From: Mixta mediterraneensis
GTDB taxonomy: Bacteria > Pseudomonadota > Gammaproteobacteria > Enterobacterales > Enterobacteriaceae
Reading direction: 5' to 3'
Length of the DNA: 64,000 bases
NCBI RefSeq assembly: GCF_014946725.1
Contig: NZ_JACFXY010000015.1
Location: forward strand, 31,764-95,763
Position numbers and translations under genes: made by a program
Notes under the pieces: generated by a model
Databases searched by the model: none
Told to the model about the DNA's origin: nothing
The model's input: the letters and a program-made list of their open reading frames with translations, nothing else
Shown: positions 21,390 through 30,496 of the stretch, piece by piece
Layout: every line of letters begins with the position of its first letter
How positions within the stretch are numbered: the stretch's first letter is position 1

Positions 21390-22445
21390 GGCTTTGTTGA
21401 ATAAATCAGCTTCAGGACGAGTGACTCTGTAGCTGACCGGGTTTTCAGGCAATACGCACGCTTTCTGGCATACCAGCCTTCGTTATTTTATTCAGCGCAC
21501 GCACCATGCCCAAAGCCTCTGCTACCTGACCATCGTAATCACGCAGCGTCAGTGAACCTCCGAACAGTTGCTTTACCCTGTACATGGCCGTCTCCGCTAT
21601 CGAGCGACGGTTGTAATCTGTTGTCCATTTCCACCGGGCATTACTCCCGGTCAGCCGCTGATTCGCTACTGCACGGTTACGGTCTGCGTACTCTACGGGC
21701 CAGTAACCCGCTCCTTTTCGGGGCGGGATGAGGGCACTGATTTTCTTGCGCCGCAGTTCATCGTGACAGAGTCGGGGGTCGTTAACGCCGTCTGCTTCGG
21801 CTGCCCTGGTTTTTCTGTGTGTCTTCCGGATAAGAACCGGGAAAGCTTCTGAGTCCGTGACGTTGTTCAGAGACAGGTCCGCGCAGATGACTTCATGTGT
21901 TCTGCTGTCAACGGCCAGATGCAGCTTCCGCCAGGTACGACGGCGCTCTTTGCCGTGATTTTTGACTTTCCATTCGCCTTCACCAAAAACCTTCAGCCCG
22001 GTGGAATCAATCACCAGGTGTGCGATTTCACCCCGGGTGGGTGTTTTGAAACAGACATTAACCGACTTTGCCCGCTTGCTGACACTGCTGTAATCCGGGC
22101 AGCGCAACGGAACGTTCATCAGGGCAAAAATGGAATCAATAAAACCCTGCGCAGCCCGCAGGGTCAGCCGGAACAGGCGTTTAATCATCAGGACGGTGGT
22201 GATGGCAAGGTCAGAATAGCGCTGAGGTCTTCCCCGTGATGAAGGCGTTGCCGACTCATACCAGGCATGAGTCGCTTCATCGTCCAGCCAGAAAGTGAGG
22301 GAGCCACGGTTGATGAGGGCTTTGTTGTAGGTGGGCCAGTTGGTGATTTTGAACTTTTGCTTTGCCACGGAACGGTCTGTGTTGTCGGGAGGATGCGTGA
22401 TCTGATCCTTCAACTCAGCAAAAGTTCGATTTATTCAACAAAGCC
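21390..22445 (-). mobile_element. IS903-like element of the IS5 family (1056 bp)
   Basis: The ends are GGCTTTGTTGAATAAATC and its inverse, the classical IS903 termini. A perfect 9-bp target duplication, GTTATTAAC, flanks it (21381-21389 and 22446-22454). It appears complete. Confidence 0.97.
21445..22413 (-). CDS. IS903-type transposase
   Basis: The 322-residue DDE transposase of the IS5 family, IS903 group, starts with KQKFKITNWPTYNKALINRG. It has the HLVIDSTGLKVFGEGEWK motif with its first catalytic Asp, and the RRSIAETAMYRVKQLFG motif with the last Glu. Length is slightly above the usual 307 residues because of the chosen upstream start. It is probably functional. Confidence 0.95.
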   Translation of the reverse strand: MKDQITHPPDNTDRSVAKQKFKITNWPTYNKALINRGSLTFWLDDEATHAWYESATPSSRGRPQRYSDLAITTVLMIKRLFRLTLRAAQGFIDSIFALMNVPLRCPDYSSVSKRAKSVNVCFKTPTRGEIAHLVIDSTGLKVFGEGEWKVKNHGKERRRTWRKLHLAVDSRTHEVICADLSLNNVTDSEAFPVLIRKTHRKTRAAEADGVNDPRLCHDELRRKKISALIPPRKGAGYWPVEYADRNRAVANQRLTGSNARWKWTTDYNRRSIAETAMYRVKQLFGGSLTLRDYDGQVAEALGMVRALNKITKAGMPESVRIA

Positions 22446-22476
22446 GTTATTAACATGATCTATTCTACTCTCTCGT

Positions 22477-22866
22477 TTATTCAGGATACTTTTTAGATTT
22501 TTTATATGGGCAGACGGGTATTTTGCAAATAATTTTATGCTTACATACACCATTTATGATATGCCTTTCACATCCCCCATAGCTCTTGATGTTTTTCCAG
22601 TGATCAGCAGAGTAACGGTAGGTTTTTAAAGTGGTGACTGATGCTACTCTTTGTGCAGACTTAAAAAAAATCCGATCGCGATATAAAAATACTTCGCTAC
22701 TGATCATCAAACCAGCATCGAACTCGGTCCAGAGAATGATCTTTTGTCCTTTTTTATCATTCAGGAGCAAAAATAAAACACGAGATTCCGGACTTAACAT
22801 CTTGTCCTCAATCGTGAAATAAGTATTCAAATTACTTCCTCCGAACGGGTGTTCCCTTTTATGCAA
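22477..22866 (-). CDS. Hypothetical protein, 129 residues
   Basis: I do not recognise this frame. It encodes a basic protein with a cysteine-containing tail (YGGCERHIINGVCKHK, then CKIPVCPYK) and no membrane segment. It starts in an AT-rich area just beside the IS903-like insertion. Codon use is not clearly protein-like, but the length, the AT-rich setting and the cysteine pattern make it worth keeping. It could be a small regulator; the sequence does not show this. Confidence 0.4.
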   Translation of the reverse strand: MHKREHPFGGSNLNTYFTIEDKMLSPESRVLFLLLNDKKGQKIILWTEFDAGLMISSEVFLYRDRIFFKSAQRVASVTTLKTYRYSADHWKNIKSYGGCERHIINGVCKHKIICKIPVCPYKKSKKYPE

Positions 22867-23525
22867 TGCATTTTAAGATCCCTTTTTAGTTACTTTAGAC
22901 ACTGTATCTGTGAGTCGTGAAAATTCGTTTCGATTATAAGTGATTAATTTATTTAGTAATTGAAGTAGACCGCCGAATAACATTTCGCATAATTGTTAGC
23001 CAGCCAGGCTGAAATTAAGCCTTTCTGTAACCGCAATGATTAATTCTACCTATAAGATAGATGATCTTTATAGAATTTTCTTGAGTCGTGTCAGGTTTCT
23101 ATGCAGTCATCTCAAAATTAAAAGAATGGACATTTTATGATCAATTTTTATTTAAATTATACTATATCATAAGTAGGAGTCCCCGAATGTGCGCTTTACC
23201 TGGACCGGGCTAATTACCTTCCTTCGCATCCTTAATAAACTCAACGGTTACTCACCAATGATATAAATGGAGGGGGGCCTGTATTTGGTAAATTAAAATG
23301 GCTTTATAAAAATAGCGTTGCCATATATGTATTACGCTTTTAGAATAAAAATAAGAGGCGGAAGGTTAATTTTTCAATATAACTACGTAAATACGCCGTT
23401 TTGGACTATCTGTTACTGAAGAAGGAGTTTATTACTGATAAATATATTCCAGAGCTAAGCGAGGCTTCTCTGAAATAATCACTGTGGTGTGTTATTATTA
23501 ACGCCACGATGACGCGGCGCTGAAT
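22867..23525. other. AT-rich stretch without a recognisable gene
   Basis: About 660 bases, AT-rich, with no frame above 60 codons that looks real. It contains no repeat or IS end that I could match to the other elements of the window. Confidence 0.4.
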
Positions 23526-23925
23526 TCAAACCGTAATACCGTACTGTTTCAGGCTTTGCATACTGGCCTGGCCAGTTTCAAATAAATCTTTTTCCCACGC
23601 ATGTGGACTTAACCATTCCGGCGTCCAGACACCATCATAGCCAGTGGCACGTACCGCGTTTAGCCAACCGTGAATATCAACTTCGCCCTGGCCGGGTTCG
23701 TAATTGCGTTGTACCCGCTCATCCCTGGCTTCACCAGCACGTGCGGCGCGGCCATCGCAGTAGTGAATACCGTAAATCAGATTCACATCCATCTGGGCTA
23801 CTTCTTCAGGACGCGTATTGCCGCCCGCGTGCAGATGCCAGAAATCAATGACCAGCCCAACGTTGTCTTTACCACAGGCGGCGATCATATTCAGACCTTG
23901 TTGCAGCGAATTGAATGGGGTGCTT
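23526..23925 (-). pseudogene. Sugar phosphate isomerase/epimerase (TIM barrel), C-terminal fragment
   Basis: The fragment has family features of xylose-isomerase-like TIM-barrel proteins: NVGLVIDFWHLHAGG with its metal-binding Asp and His, IHYCDGRA, and a closing EWLSPHAWEKDLFETG. About 120 residues from an ATG at 23888 are shown. The natural frame extends upstream through TPFNSLQQGLN before a stop near 23920, so about 150 N-terminal residues are missing. It is a remnant of a chromosomal-type sugar catabolism gene, and the start of the gene has been replaced by unrelated sequence. Confidence 0.7.
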
Positions 23926-24023
23926 CAACGAAATTACTGCAACCCACCCAGCTAATGAAAAATAGCACAGAAAATAAGCCTGAACATACTGCAGGACGCA
24001 ATTATCTATCGGTAGGGTTTACT

Positions 24024-24170
24024 ATGTCCGATCAGCCAGCAACTGTTATAACAGGCAGGTGGGATGTCTTTAAGGTTAACAAATATACGATGGACATTAT
24101 TAACGCTACCATAGCCTCCGCCCTGGCAACGACGATAACGTCCAATACGATGCTGAGTAATAATGATTAA
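24024..24170 (+). CDS. Small hypothetical protein, 48 residues
   Basis: An ATG at 24024 is preceded by TAGGG at good distance. The product begins MSDQPATVITGRWDVFKVNK and ends in a Thr/Asn-rich tail. I do not recognise it. The same frame stays open upstream through the antisense of the isomerase fragment, so it may be chance. It sits between gene fragments in a decayed area. Confidence 0.25.
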   Translation: MSDQPATVITGRWDVFKVNKYTMDIINATIASALATTITSNTMLSNND

Positions 24171-24196
24171 GCTTCGCCAATACAGCGGCGGGCTTG

Positions 24197-24496
24197 CTAT
24201 TTTTTCAGCAGAAAAATCAGAAAAGCTTTAAAGACCTGCACCATATAGAACTGATTTATATTTAGTGCAGCAGTAATTAATTTAAACGCGCTTTCAATCG
24301 ATAGAGATTTTAATCTATTGATCCTGTCACGCATCTGCTGCCTCAAACGCCTGTTTATTTTCAGCCTGGCGGCCGCGGCACAACAGCAACAGAGCATGAA
24401 AAGGACACTGCCGATCGCTGCTTCGTACCATTTCTTACTACTGATGTGGTACCACCTTATAAGCAAATAACTGACATATCTCATCGTAATTTTCAT
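24197..24496 (-). CDS. Hypothetical small membrane protein, 99 residues
   Basis: The frame has one strongly hydrophobic segment (AAIGSVLFMLCCCCAAAA, about residues 25-42), followed by a basic region (RLKINRRLRQQMRDRINRLK). I do not recognise a family. The area around it is decayed, so it may be a remnant or not a gene. Confidence 0.25.
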   Translation of the reverse strand: MKITMRYVSYLLIRWYHISSKKWYEAAIGSVLFMLCCCCAAAARLKINRRLRQQMRDRINRLKSLSIESAFKLITAALNINQFYMVQVFKAFLIFLLKK

Positions 24497-24816
24497 CGCG
24501 CGGCATTAAGCAATTTGAGTTCGCTTAGTCAGAAAGTTACGTAGTAATCCCTCAGACTTAAGCTGTTCCATGCCGTAAATGGAAATTAGCAGATCAGCAG
24601 CGTTATTTTTCCCGGCAATGTTGGATTATGTCGCCCCAGGCTATGGCAAAGATTTGCAGCGGTGGGGGAGGAAAGTCAGCCTTTAATGCAAAAATAGAAA
24701 AGTGGTTATTGCCATGCCAGCCAGTAGGAAGCAGAGGATAATGACTGGCTTTATCGGCAATAAAATAACGGTGAAAAACTATTGTATACCTTATTTTTTT
24801 CTGTGCGATTGAGGTT

Positions 24817-25350
24817 TTATTTAATGTGATGGAATGCTTTGGTTGCCTTCAGACCTGCGAGCGAAAATCGTTTAAAGTGCTCAGTCAGTGACTTTGTCTG
24901 CATTGCGGTAATTTCTCTGACGGGCCCTGGGATTCGGTTACCCGCCACTATAAACATCATGCACGGGGCCATAACACTTAACATGCAGGGTAACAAAGCC
25001 GGATTGTTTTCGCTGATACCTGCCGCTTCGCTGATAATTTTCCGCACCGACTGAATTTTTCCCATGCATTCGCTGTTCACAAAGTCTGAGAGCTGGACCG
25101 AAGGAGCCAGCAATTCTCGCACAAATACCCGCCCGTGCCAGCCATTTCCTTCATTCAGTTTTGAAAGAAAATTTTCCAGAAACACACCCAGTTTTTCTTC
25201 CAGTGGCAGATTGCTTGCAGCCAGCGCCGCAAGTTTTTCTTCATCCAGGTAAGGTTGGTGTGCCAGTGACAGGACAGCAAGATACATCCCGTCCCGGCCG
25301 CTAAAATGATAATTGATAGCGGCCAAATCAACCTGTGCTGCACTGGCTAT
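24817..25350 (-). pseudogene. TetR-family regulator (CecR/YbiH-like), N-terminal part lost
   Basis: About 175 residues of a TetR-family repressor remain. The text ASAAQVDLAAINYHFSGRDG is the end of the DNA-binding helix-turn-helix as found in CecR-type regulators, and the rest is ligand-binding domain. The first helices are missing: the frame breaks at about 25350, where the fragment abuts a membrane-fusion gene remnant on the other strand. In intact genomes CecR controls the ybhGFSR efflux genes, which are exactly the neighbours decayed here. It is not functional as a repressor. Confidence 0.75.
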
Positions 25351-26086
25351 TACTTTGTTTTTAGTGGGGCAGGTGGTGGCGAAACTTGATACGCGTGCGC
25401 TGAAAATCCAGGAAAAACAGGCAGAGGCCCGGTTAGATGCTGAAAAACAAAGCGTGCGTGAGCAGCAATCAGGTGCCCGACCAGAAGAAATCGTGCAGGC
25501 TAAAGCTCAACTGGCTTCTGCACAGGCATAACTGACTAAGGCTCGTGAAGACTTCTCGCGCATACAGCGTATCTCCTCCAGCACCGCCGGCAAAGGCGTC
25601 AGTAAACAGGAACTGGATACCGCCAGGAACAACCTGAACATTGCCGGGGCCAGTGTTAAAGAACGACAGGCCAGCCTTGACCTGATGATTAAAGGGGTTC
25701 GAACGGAACAACGCAAAGCGACCGTGGCTCAGGTTAAAGCGCTGGCGGCCGATCTTGAGTTATTACAATACCGAATTTCACAGGCAGAGTTACGCGCGCC
25801 GGTTAATGCTGTTGTGAGAGCGCGCCTTCAGGAACCCGGAGATATGACCAGCGCGCAGAAGCCTGTCTATACCCTGGCGCTGACTGAACCGAAATGGGTG
25901 CGCGTCTGGATCGATGAAGGCGACCTGGGACGAATTAAATCCGGTAGCCATTCAGGATGCCAGGAAAATACGCCTCGCGAGGTGCGCCAGCGGGCCGGGC
26001 TGGCTCATGCAGCAGATATGAATACCGCGTTTATCGCAATTGTTGAGAACGCCCGGGCTCAGAATCATAAAGAGGGGAATCAGTAA
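25350..26086 (+). pseudogene. HlyD-family membrane fusion protein (YbhG-like), broken
   Basis: The frame starts within the lipoyl/hairpin region (VGQVVAKLDTRALKIQEKQ), has a long coiled-coil with QEKQAEARLDAEKQSV, then a TAA at 25529-25531 (after AQLASAQA). It resumes with LTKAREDFSRIQ and goes on to LRAPVNAVV and VRVWIDEGDLG. The N-terminal signal and the expected end of the barrel domain are missing; the last 45 residues look out of family. In the intact system it links an inner-membrane ABC exporter to TolC. Its stop overlaps the start of the next fragment. Confidence 0.75.
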
Positions 26087-26834
26087 TGAAAAATTCCACT
26101 TTTATGAGTCGGCTGATTTCACTGACCCGTAAAGAAACACGCCAGTTATTACGGGATAAAAGCAACCTTGCGGTGGGGCTTCTGCTGCCCGTGGTGTTGA
26201 TTTTGCTGTTTGGCTATGGCCTGTTGTTCGATCTGAATAACGCCAGAATCGCCGTTGTTCAGAAACAACGTACCCCGCAGTCCTGGCAGATTGTCACGGC
26301 GTTGCAGGGCAGCCGTTATCTTTCGGTTCAGGAATATACGAACCTGAAGACCGCTCAGGATATGCTGCGTAAGGGCGAAACGGACGCCATTTTACGCATT
26401 CCCCCCGATTTTGCTCAACGTCTGACCACTGGCAATGCGCAACTCCAGCTCTTGCTCAACGGTGCGTCTACCAGCGTCGCCAGCGCTGCACAAGAATATG
26501 TCACGCCCTGGCCACACAGACGGCCATTAGTGCTGATCGCGGCGGAAGCCAGTCTGCCACCGGCAGCGTCACCATCGAACAGCGCATGTGGTTTAACGAA
26601 TCCGGCAACAGTACCTGGTCTGGTGGTGCTGATCCTGACGTTGATTGGCGCTTTCCTGACCGGGCTGTTTATTGCCCGTGAGCGTGAACGCGGCACGCTG
26701 GAGGCGTTCTTTGTCACACCGGTACGTCCGCTTGAACTGGTGCTGGCAAAACTCGCGCCCTATATGGTGGTAGGCGCGATCGATCTGGTTATTTGTCTAC
26801 TGGCTGCACATTATCTGTTTGAGGAGCCGGTGCG
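26086..26834 (+). pseudogene. ABC-2 permease (YbhS-like), broken and truncated
   Basis: The start is normal: MKNSTFMSRLISLTRKETRQ, followed by the first membrane segment (LAVGLLLPVVLILLFGYGLL). In the middle (about 26500-26620) the frame is wrong. The natural text QRMWFNESGNSTW is in another frame, so two opposite indels enclose that block. The frame then returns with VVLILTLIGAFLTGLFIARE and runs to YLFEEPVRG, where it is fused to an unrelated outer-membrane factor. The last membrane segments are missing and the ATPase gene (ybhF) is absent. Confidence 0.8.
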
Positions 26835-27047
26835 CGGTTCAGCGAGCAGGAGCAACAGGAGAAAAGTGCCAAAGAGGCTATAGTGCTGATTCAGGCGAGA
26901 TATAATGGCGGACTGACAAATTTCATCAATGTGCTCGACAGCCAGCGAAGCTACATCCAGGCCCGCCAGGCGTTGGCAATGAGTCAGCGTGATGTAAAAA
27001 CAGCCTGGGCAGCGGTGAACCGCTCGGTGGGTAACTATCCGCGCTGA
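26835..27047 (+). pseudogene. TolC-type outer-membrane efflux protein, C-terminal fragment
   Basis: In the frame starting RFSEQEQQEKSAKEA the sequence reads LIQARYNGGLTNFINVLDSQ and ends WAAVNRSVGNYPR before TGA. This is the conserved end of NodT/TolC-type efflux channels. It is joined directly to the permease fragment, a deletion scar. About 70 residues of roughly 460 remain. Confidence 0.8.
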
Positions 27048-28374
27048 ATAACGGGAGAGAAAAACGTAAGGCAATCATTGATTAGAGATCACCTGGCGCT
27101 GTCCAGGATGGCGGTGATATGCGCCTTTAACGCTTTATGATCTTTTCCAGACTCACAGTAAAAAGTTCTTTCCGCCTGTTGAGCCTGGTAGTGCGTCTGC
27201 CGTTAGCGTGTCGCTGTATAGCGTTTCCCCGCGCAGGTGCACCAATAAAGTGACAAGCCTCTGTAGAATTGCGTTCAGCTAGCGGCAACTCAAGTTATGC
27301 GGCAGCGGAATCAATCGATCTCTATTTTTGACGGTTTCAGTTTTCGCTCAGATTATATCAAAAGCGTGTTCCTTTTGTGACGTTACCTTAAAACCGCTGG
27401 CTTTTTTTCTCACAAATTTTATCAGATAAATTTATGATAAATTTGGTAAAGCTTTCCTACCGTGAGTCTGGCAATGATAGTCTGAATGCTTTAATAATAT
27501 TCATCCCTGCTGGGATCAGATTTATGATGTTTTTTGGAATGCCCAGGTTGTAATAGTTCACTAAATTTAGCTGGGCATTCTGCCAATATCAGCGATTTTA
27601 ATGCGGCTTTAGCGAGAAATGTTAACCGGAAATATCAGTAAGCACATTCCCAGGCCGGATTGTTCAGCATTCATCTTGACGCGACTGAAATTGCTGCCTG
27701 AGTTTTTTGGCTTATCGAAATCATTAACAGAGAGTCAGTAGCTATAGCAATTTTACTGCAAATACTCAGACAGTTATAAAAATTAATTTGTAATAATGCT
27801 TCATAACGATGCGTGTGAAGAAGAGATGCTCTTGTCTACCCCATAGCTGCCTTTGTTGATTTTGATAGCCATAAACGACGCTGTCTCGTTCGGGGCGGGC
27901 CAGAGGGTCTAACGGTAATACCGCATGGCATAATTAATTTAGAGCGCTTTTTAAGAGCGGGTCCAATCCAATAGCAGGGCGATATGATAAAAATAGAGAA
28001 TTTTCTGGTGGTCTGCTTGTATCAGGCAAGAGAGTGGCCCGTATTAAGTAATAGTAACGATGGAAACAGATAGTTGCCCTAATAATTTTCGAACCATCAT
28101 GGAACGGGGCGTTAGCATTATTTTCAGAGGTTTGATCATTAAAAACAGACGATTACATCAAATGTGTTCAGGCTCAGTTTAATTTACCTGGTAGAATTGC
28201 GTTGTGTATTTCTAAGGTTTTTATTCCCACCGGTGAATTGTTTATCTTTCGTTTGTGCTTGCGGGTGGAATATATCCCGGTTACCTGAATTTGCAAATCC
28301 GAACACTATTAATATTTATCTACCGGGCTTACACAAATCGGTACTGTTTCTCCGAATTTTTTAGTAAGGATTAT
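27048..28374. other. 1.3 kb stretch upstream of the arn operon without a supported gene
   Basis: I see no protein-like frame here. It contains AT-rich parts (27400-27450, with AAATTTATGATAAATTT) and a perfect 10-bp inverted repeat at 27537-27580. The arn promoter must lie in its last part, but I could not find a clear PmrA box (paired YTTAAK half-sites). Confidence 0.5.
27537..27580. repeat. Perfect 10-bp inverted repeat
   Basis: GAATGCCCAG (27537-27546) and CTGGGCATTC (27571-27580) are perfect inverted copies separated by 24 bases. There is no T-run after it, so it is not a standard terminator. Confidence 0.6.
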
Positions 28375-29511
28375 ATGGCTTTTCTTCCCTTCTCACGTCC
28401 TACATTAGGTGAAAGCGAGCTTGAGGCTGTGCGTGATGTCTTTGCATCTGGCTGGATCACTACCGGGCCGCAAAACGCAGCGCTGGAGCAGGCCTTTTGC
28501 CAGCTTACCGGCAATCAGTTTGCGATTGCTGTCAGTTCTGCCACGGCAGGTATGCACGTCACGCTGCTGGCTCTGAATATTCAGCCCGGCGATGAGGTAA
28601 TTACACCCTCGCTGACCTGGGTATCGACCATCAACATCATCACGCTGCTGGGGGCGACGCCAGTAATGATTGATATTGATTGTGACACCTTAATGGTCAC
28701 GCCTGAACAGATTGAAGCAGCCATTACGCCACGTACACGTGCCATTATCCCGGTGCATTACGCAGGCGCGCCAGCTGATATAGATGGCATCCGTGCGGTT
28801 GGCGAGCGTCACGGTATTCCTGTGATTGAAGATGCCGCGCACGCGTCGGGCTGCTATTACCGGGGACAACACGTAGGCTATCGGGGCACCGCCATCTTCT
28901 CATTCCACGCCATAAAAAATATGAGCTGCGCTGAAGGCGGTCTGATTGTCACTGATGATGCGGCCCTGGCCGATCGCATGCGCAGCCTGAAATTTCATGG
29001 GCTGGGCGTTGATGCTTACGATCGTCATACCCATGGACGCAAGCCGCAGGCAGAAGTGATCATGCCTGGTTTTAAGTACAACCTGCCAGATATTAGCGCC
29101 GCTATAGCACTGGTGCAGTTGCATAAGCTGCCCGCAATTAATGAGCGTCGCGCGGCCATTGCACAGCGCTATCTCACCGAGCTAGCGGATACGCCTTTTC
29201 TGCCGCTGGCGCAGCCGTCATGGCCGCATCAGCACGCCTGGCATCTGTTTATCATTCGCGTTGACGAAGCGCAATGCGGCCTCAGCCGTGATGCCTTAAT
29301 GGAAACGCTCAACGCTCAGGGCATCGGCACCGGTCTGCATTTTCGTGCTGTACACACCCACAAATATTACCGCGACCGCTATCCGCACCTTTCCCTGCCT
29401 AATACCGAATGGAATAGCGATCGTATTTGTTCCCTACCGTTATTTCCTGATATGCGTGACGAAGACACTGGGCGCGTGATTAGCGCTTTACGTCAGATCG
29501 CCGGAGTTTGA
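28375..29511 (+). CDS. arnB: UDP-4-amino-4-deoxy-L-arabinose aminotransferase ArnB
   Basis: ArnB transfers an amino group from glutamate to UDP-4-ketopentose, making UDP-L-Ara4N in the cytoplasm. I chose the ATG at 28375, giving MAFLPFSRPTLGESELEAVR and 378 residues; a longer frame from 28255 exists but only this start has AAGGA close by. The PLP-binding lysine is at residue 181 in SFHAIKNMSCAEGG, and the DegT/DnrJ fold is shown by EDAAHASG and by PGFKYNLPDISAAIAL. It is the first gene of a tight seven-gene operon, one base before arnC. It appears intact. Confidence 0.95.
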   Translation: MAFLPFSRPTLGESELEAVRDVFASGWITTGPQNAALEQAFCQLTGNQFAIAVSSATAGMHVTLLALNIQPGDEVITPSLTWVSTINIITLLGATPVMIDIDCDTLMVTPEQIEAAITPRTRAIIPVHYAGAPADIDGIRAVGERHGIPVIEDAAHASGCYYRGQHVGYRGTAIFSFHAIKNMSCAEGGLIVTDDAALADRMRSLKFHGLGVDAYDRHTHGRKPQAEVIMPGFKYNLPDISAAIALVQLHKLPAINERRAAIAQRYLTELADTPFLPLAQPSWPHQHAWHLFIIRVDEAQCGLSRDALMETLNAQGIGTGLHFRAVHTHKYYRDRYPHLSLPNTEWNSDRICSLPLFPDMRDEDTGRVISALRQIAGV

Positions 29512-29512
29512 C

Positions 29513-30496
29513 ATGCTGGAAGAAAAAGCCATTCGTAAGATCTCCGTGGTGATCCCGGTGTACAACGAAGAGGAAAGTTTACCCGGACTGATACAGCGTA
29601 CCGATACTGCCTGTAGCGAACTGGGGCTGGATTATGAAATTCTGCTGGTGGATGACGGCAGCAGCGATCGCTCCGGCGAGATGATTACTGACGCTGCTGA
29701 TATGCCCGGTAGCCATGTGGTGGGCGTATTGCTCAATCGTAATTACGGCCAGCATTCAGCGATCATGGCGGGCTTCAGTCATGTAAGCGGCGATCTGATT
29801 ATTACGCTGGATGCCGATCTGCAAAATCCGCCAGAAGAGATTCCGAATCTGGTCAACGCGGCGCTGCAAGGTTATGACGTGGTCGGCACAGTGCGCCAGA
29901 ACCGTCAGGATAGCTGGTTCCGCCGCCGAGCCTCTCGCACTATTAACCAGTTGATACAGCGAGTTACGGGTAAAGCGATGGGCGATTATGGCTGTATGTT
30001 GCGCGCCTATCGTCGGCATATCGTCGATGCGATGCTCAACTGCCACGAGCGCAGTACTTTTATTCCCATCCTCGCCAATACTTTCGCGCGCCGCACCATC
30101 GAGCTGCCAGTGACACATGCAGAACGCGAATTTGGTGACTCCAAATACAGCTTTATGCGGCTGATTAACCTAATGTACGACCTGGTCACCTGTCTGACCA
30201 CCACGCCGCTGCGTTTGCTGAGCATTGTTGGCAGCCTGATCGCGTTGGCTGGTTTTGCCTTCTCGCTGGTGCTGATCGTGCTGCGGCTGTTCCTCGGTGC
30301 TGAATGGGCCGGTGATGGCGTATTCATGCTATTCGCGGTGCTGTTCATTTTTATCGGCGCACAGTTTGTCGGCATGGGCTTACTCGGTGAATACATTGGC
30401 CGTATTTATAACGATGTCCGCGCCCGTCCGCGCTACTTTGTTCAACGCGTCATCCATCCTCAGCAGGATGCCTCCTCAGTACAGGAAATTGAGTAA
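29513..30496 (+). CDS. arnC: Undecaprenyl-phosphate Ara4FN transferase ArnC
   Basis: ArnC moves formylated 4-amino-arabinose from UDP to undecaprenyl phosphate at the inner membrane. The 327 residues include a GT-A glycosyltransferase domain (ISVVIPVYNEEESLPGLI, the DDGSSDRS loop, DADLQNPPEE with its metal-binding Asp residues) and two C-terminal membrane segments (about 235-260 and 270-295). Length is usual. The stop codon overlaps the arnA start. Confidence 0.95.
   Translation: MLEEKAIRKISVVIPVYNEEESLPGLIQRTDTACSELGLDYEILLVDDGSSDRSGEMITDAADMPGSHVVGVLLNRNYGQHSAIMAGFSHVSGDLIITLDADLQNPPEEIPNLVNAALQGYDVVGTVRQNRQDSWFRRRASRTINQLIQRVTGKAMGDYGCMLRAYRRHIVDAMLNCHERSTFIPILANTFARRTIELPVTHAEREFGDSKYSFMRLINLMYDLVTCLTTTPLRLLSIVGSLIALAGFAFSLVLIVLRLFLGAEWAGDGVFMLFAVLFIFIGAQFVGMGLLGEYIGRIYNDVRARPRYFVQRVIHPQQDASSVQEIE

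Noticed and set aside
27895..27935. String resembling 16S rRNA (GGTAATACCGCAT)
   Set aside because: The match is about 13 bases with no flanking rRNA sequence, so it is chance.
28100..28374. PmrA box upstream of arnB
   Set aside because: Single TTTAAT-like half-sites occur (near 28180), but I found no correctly spaced pair.
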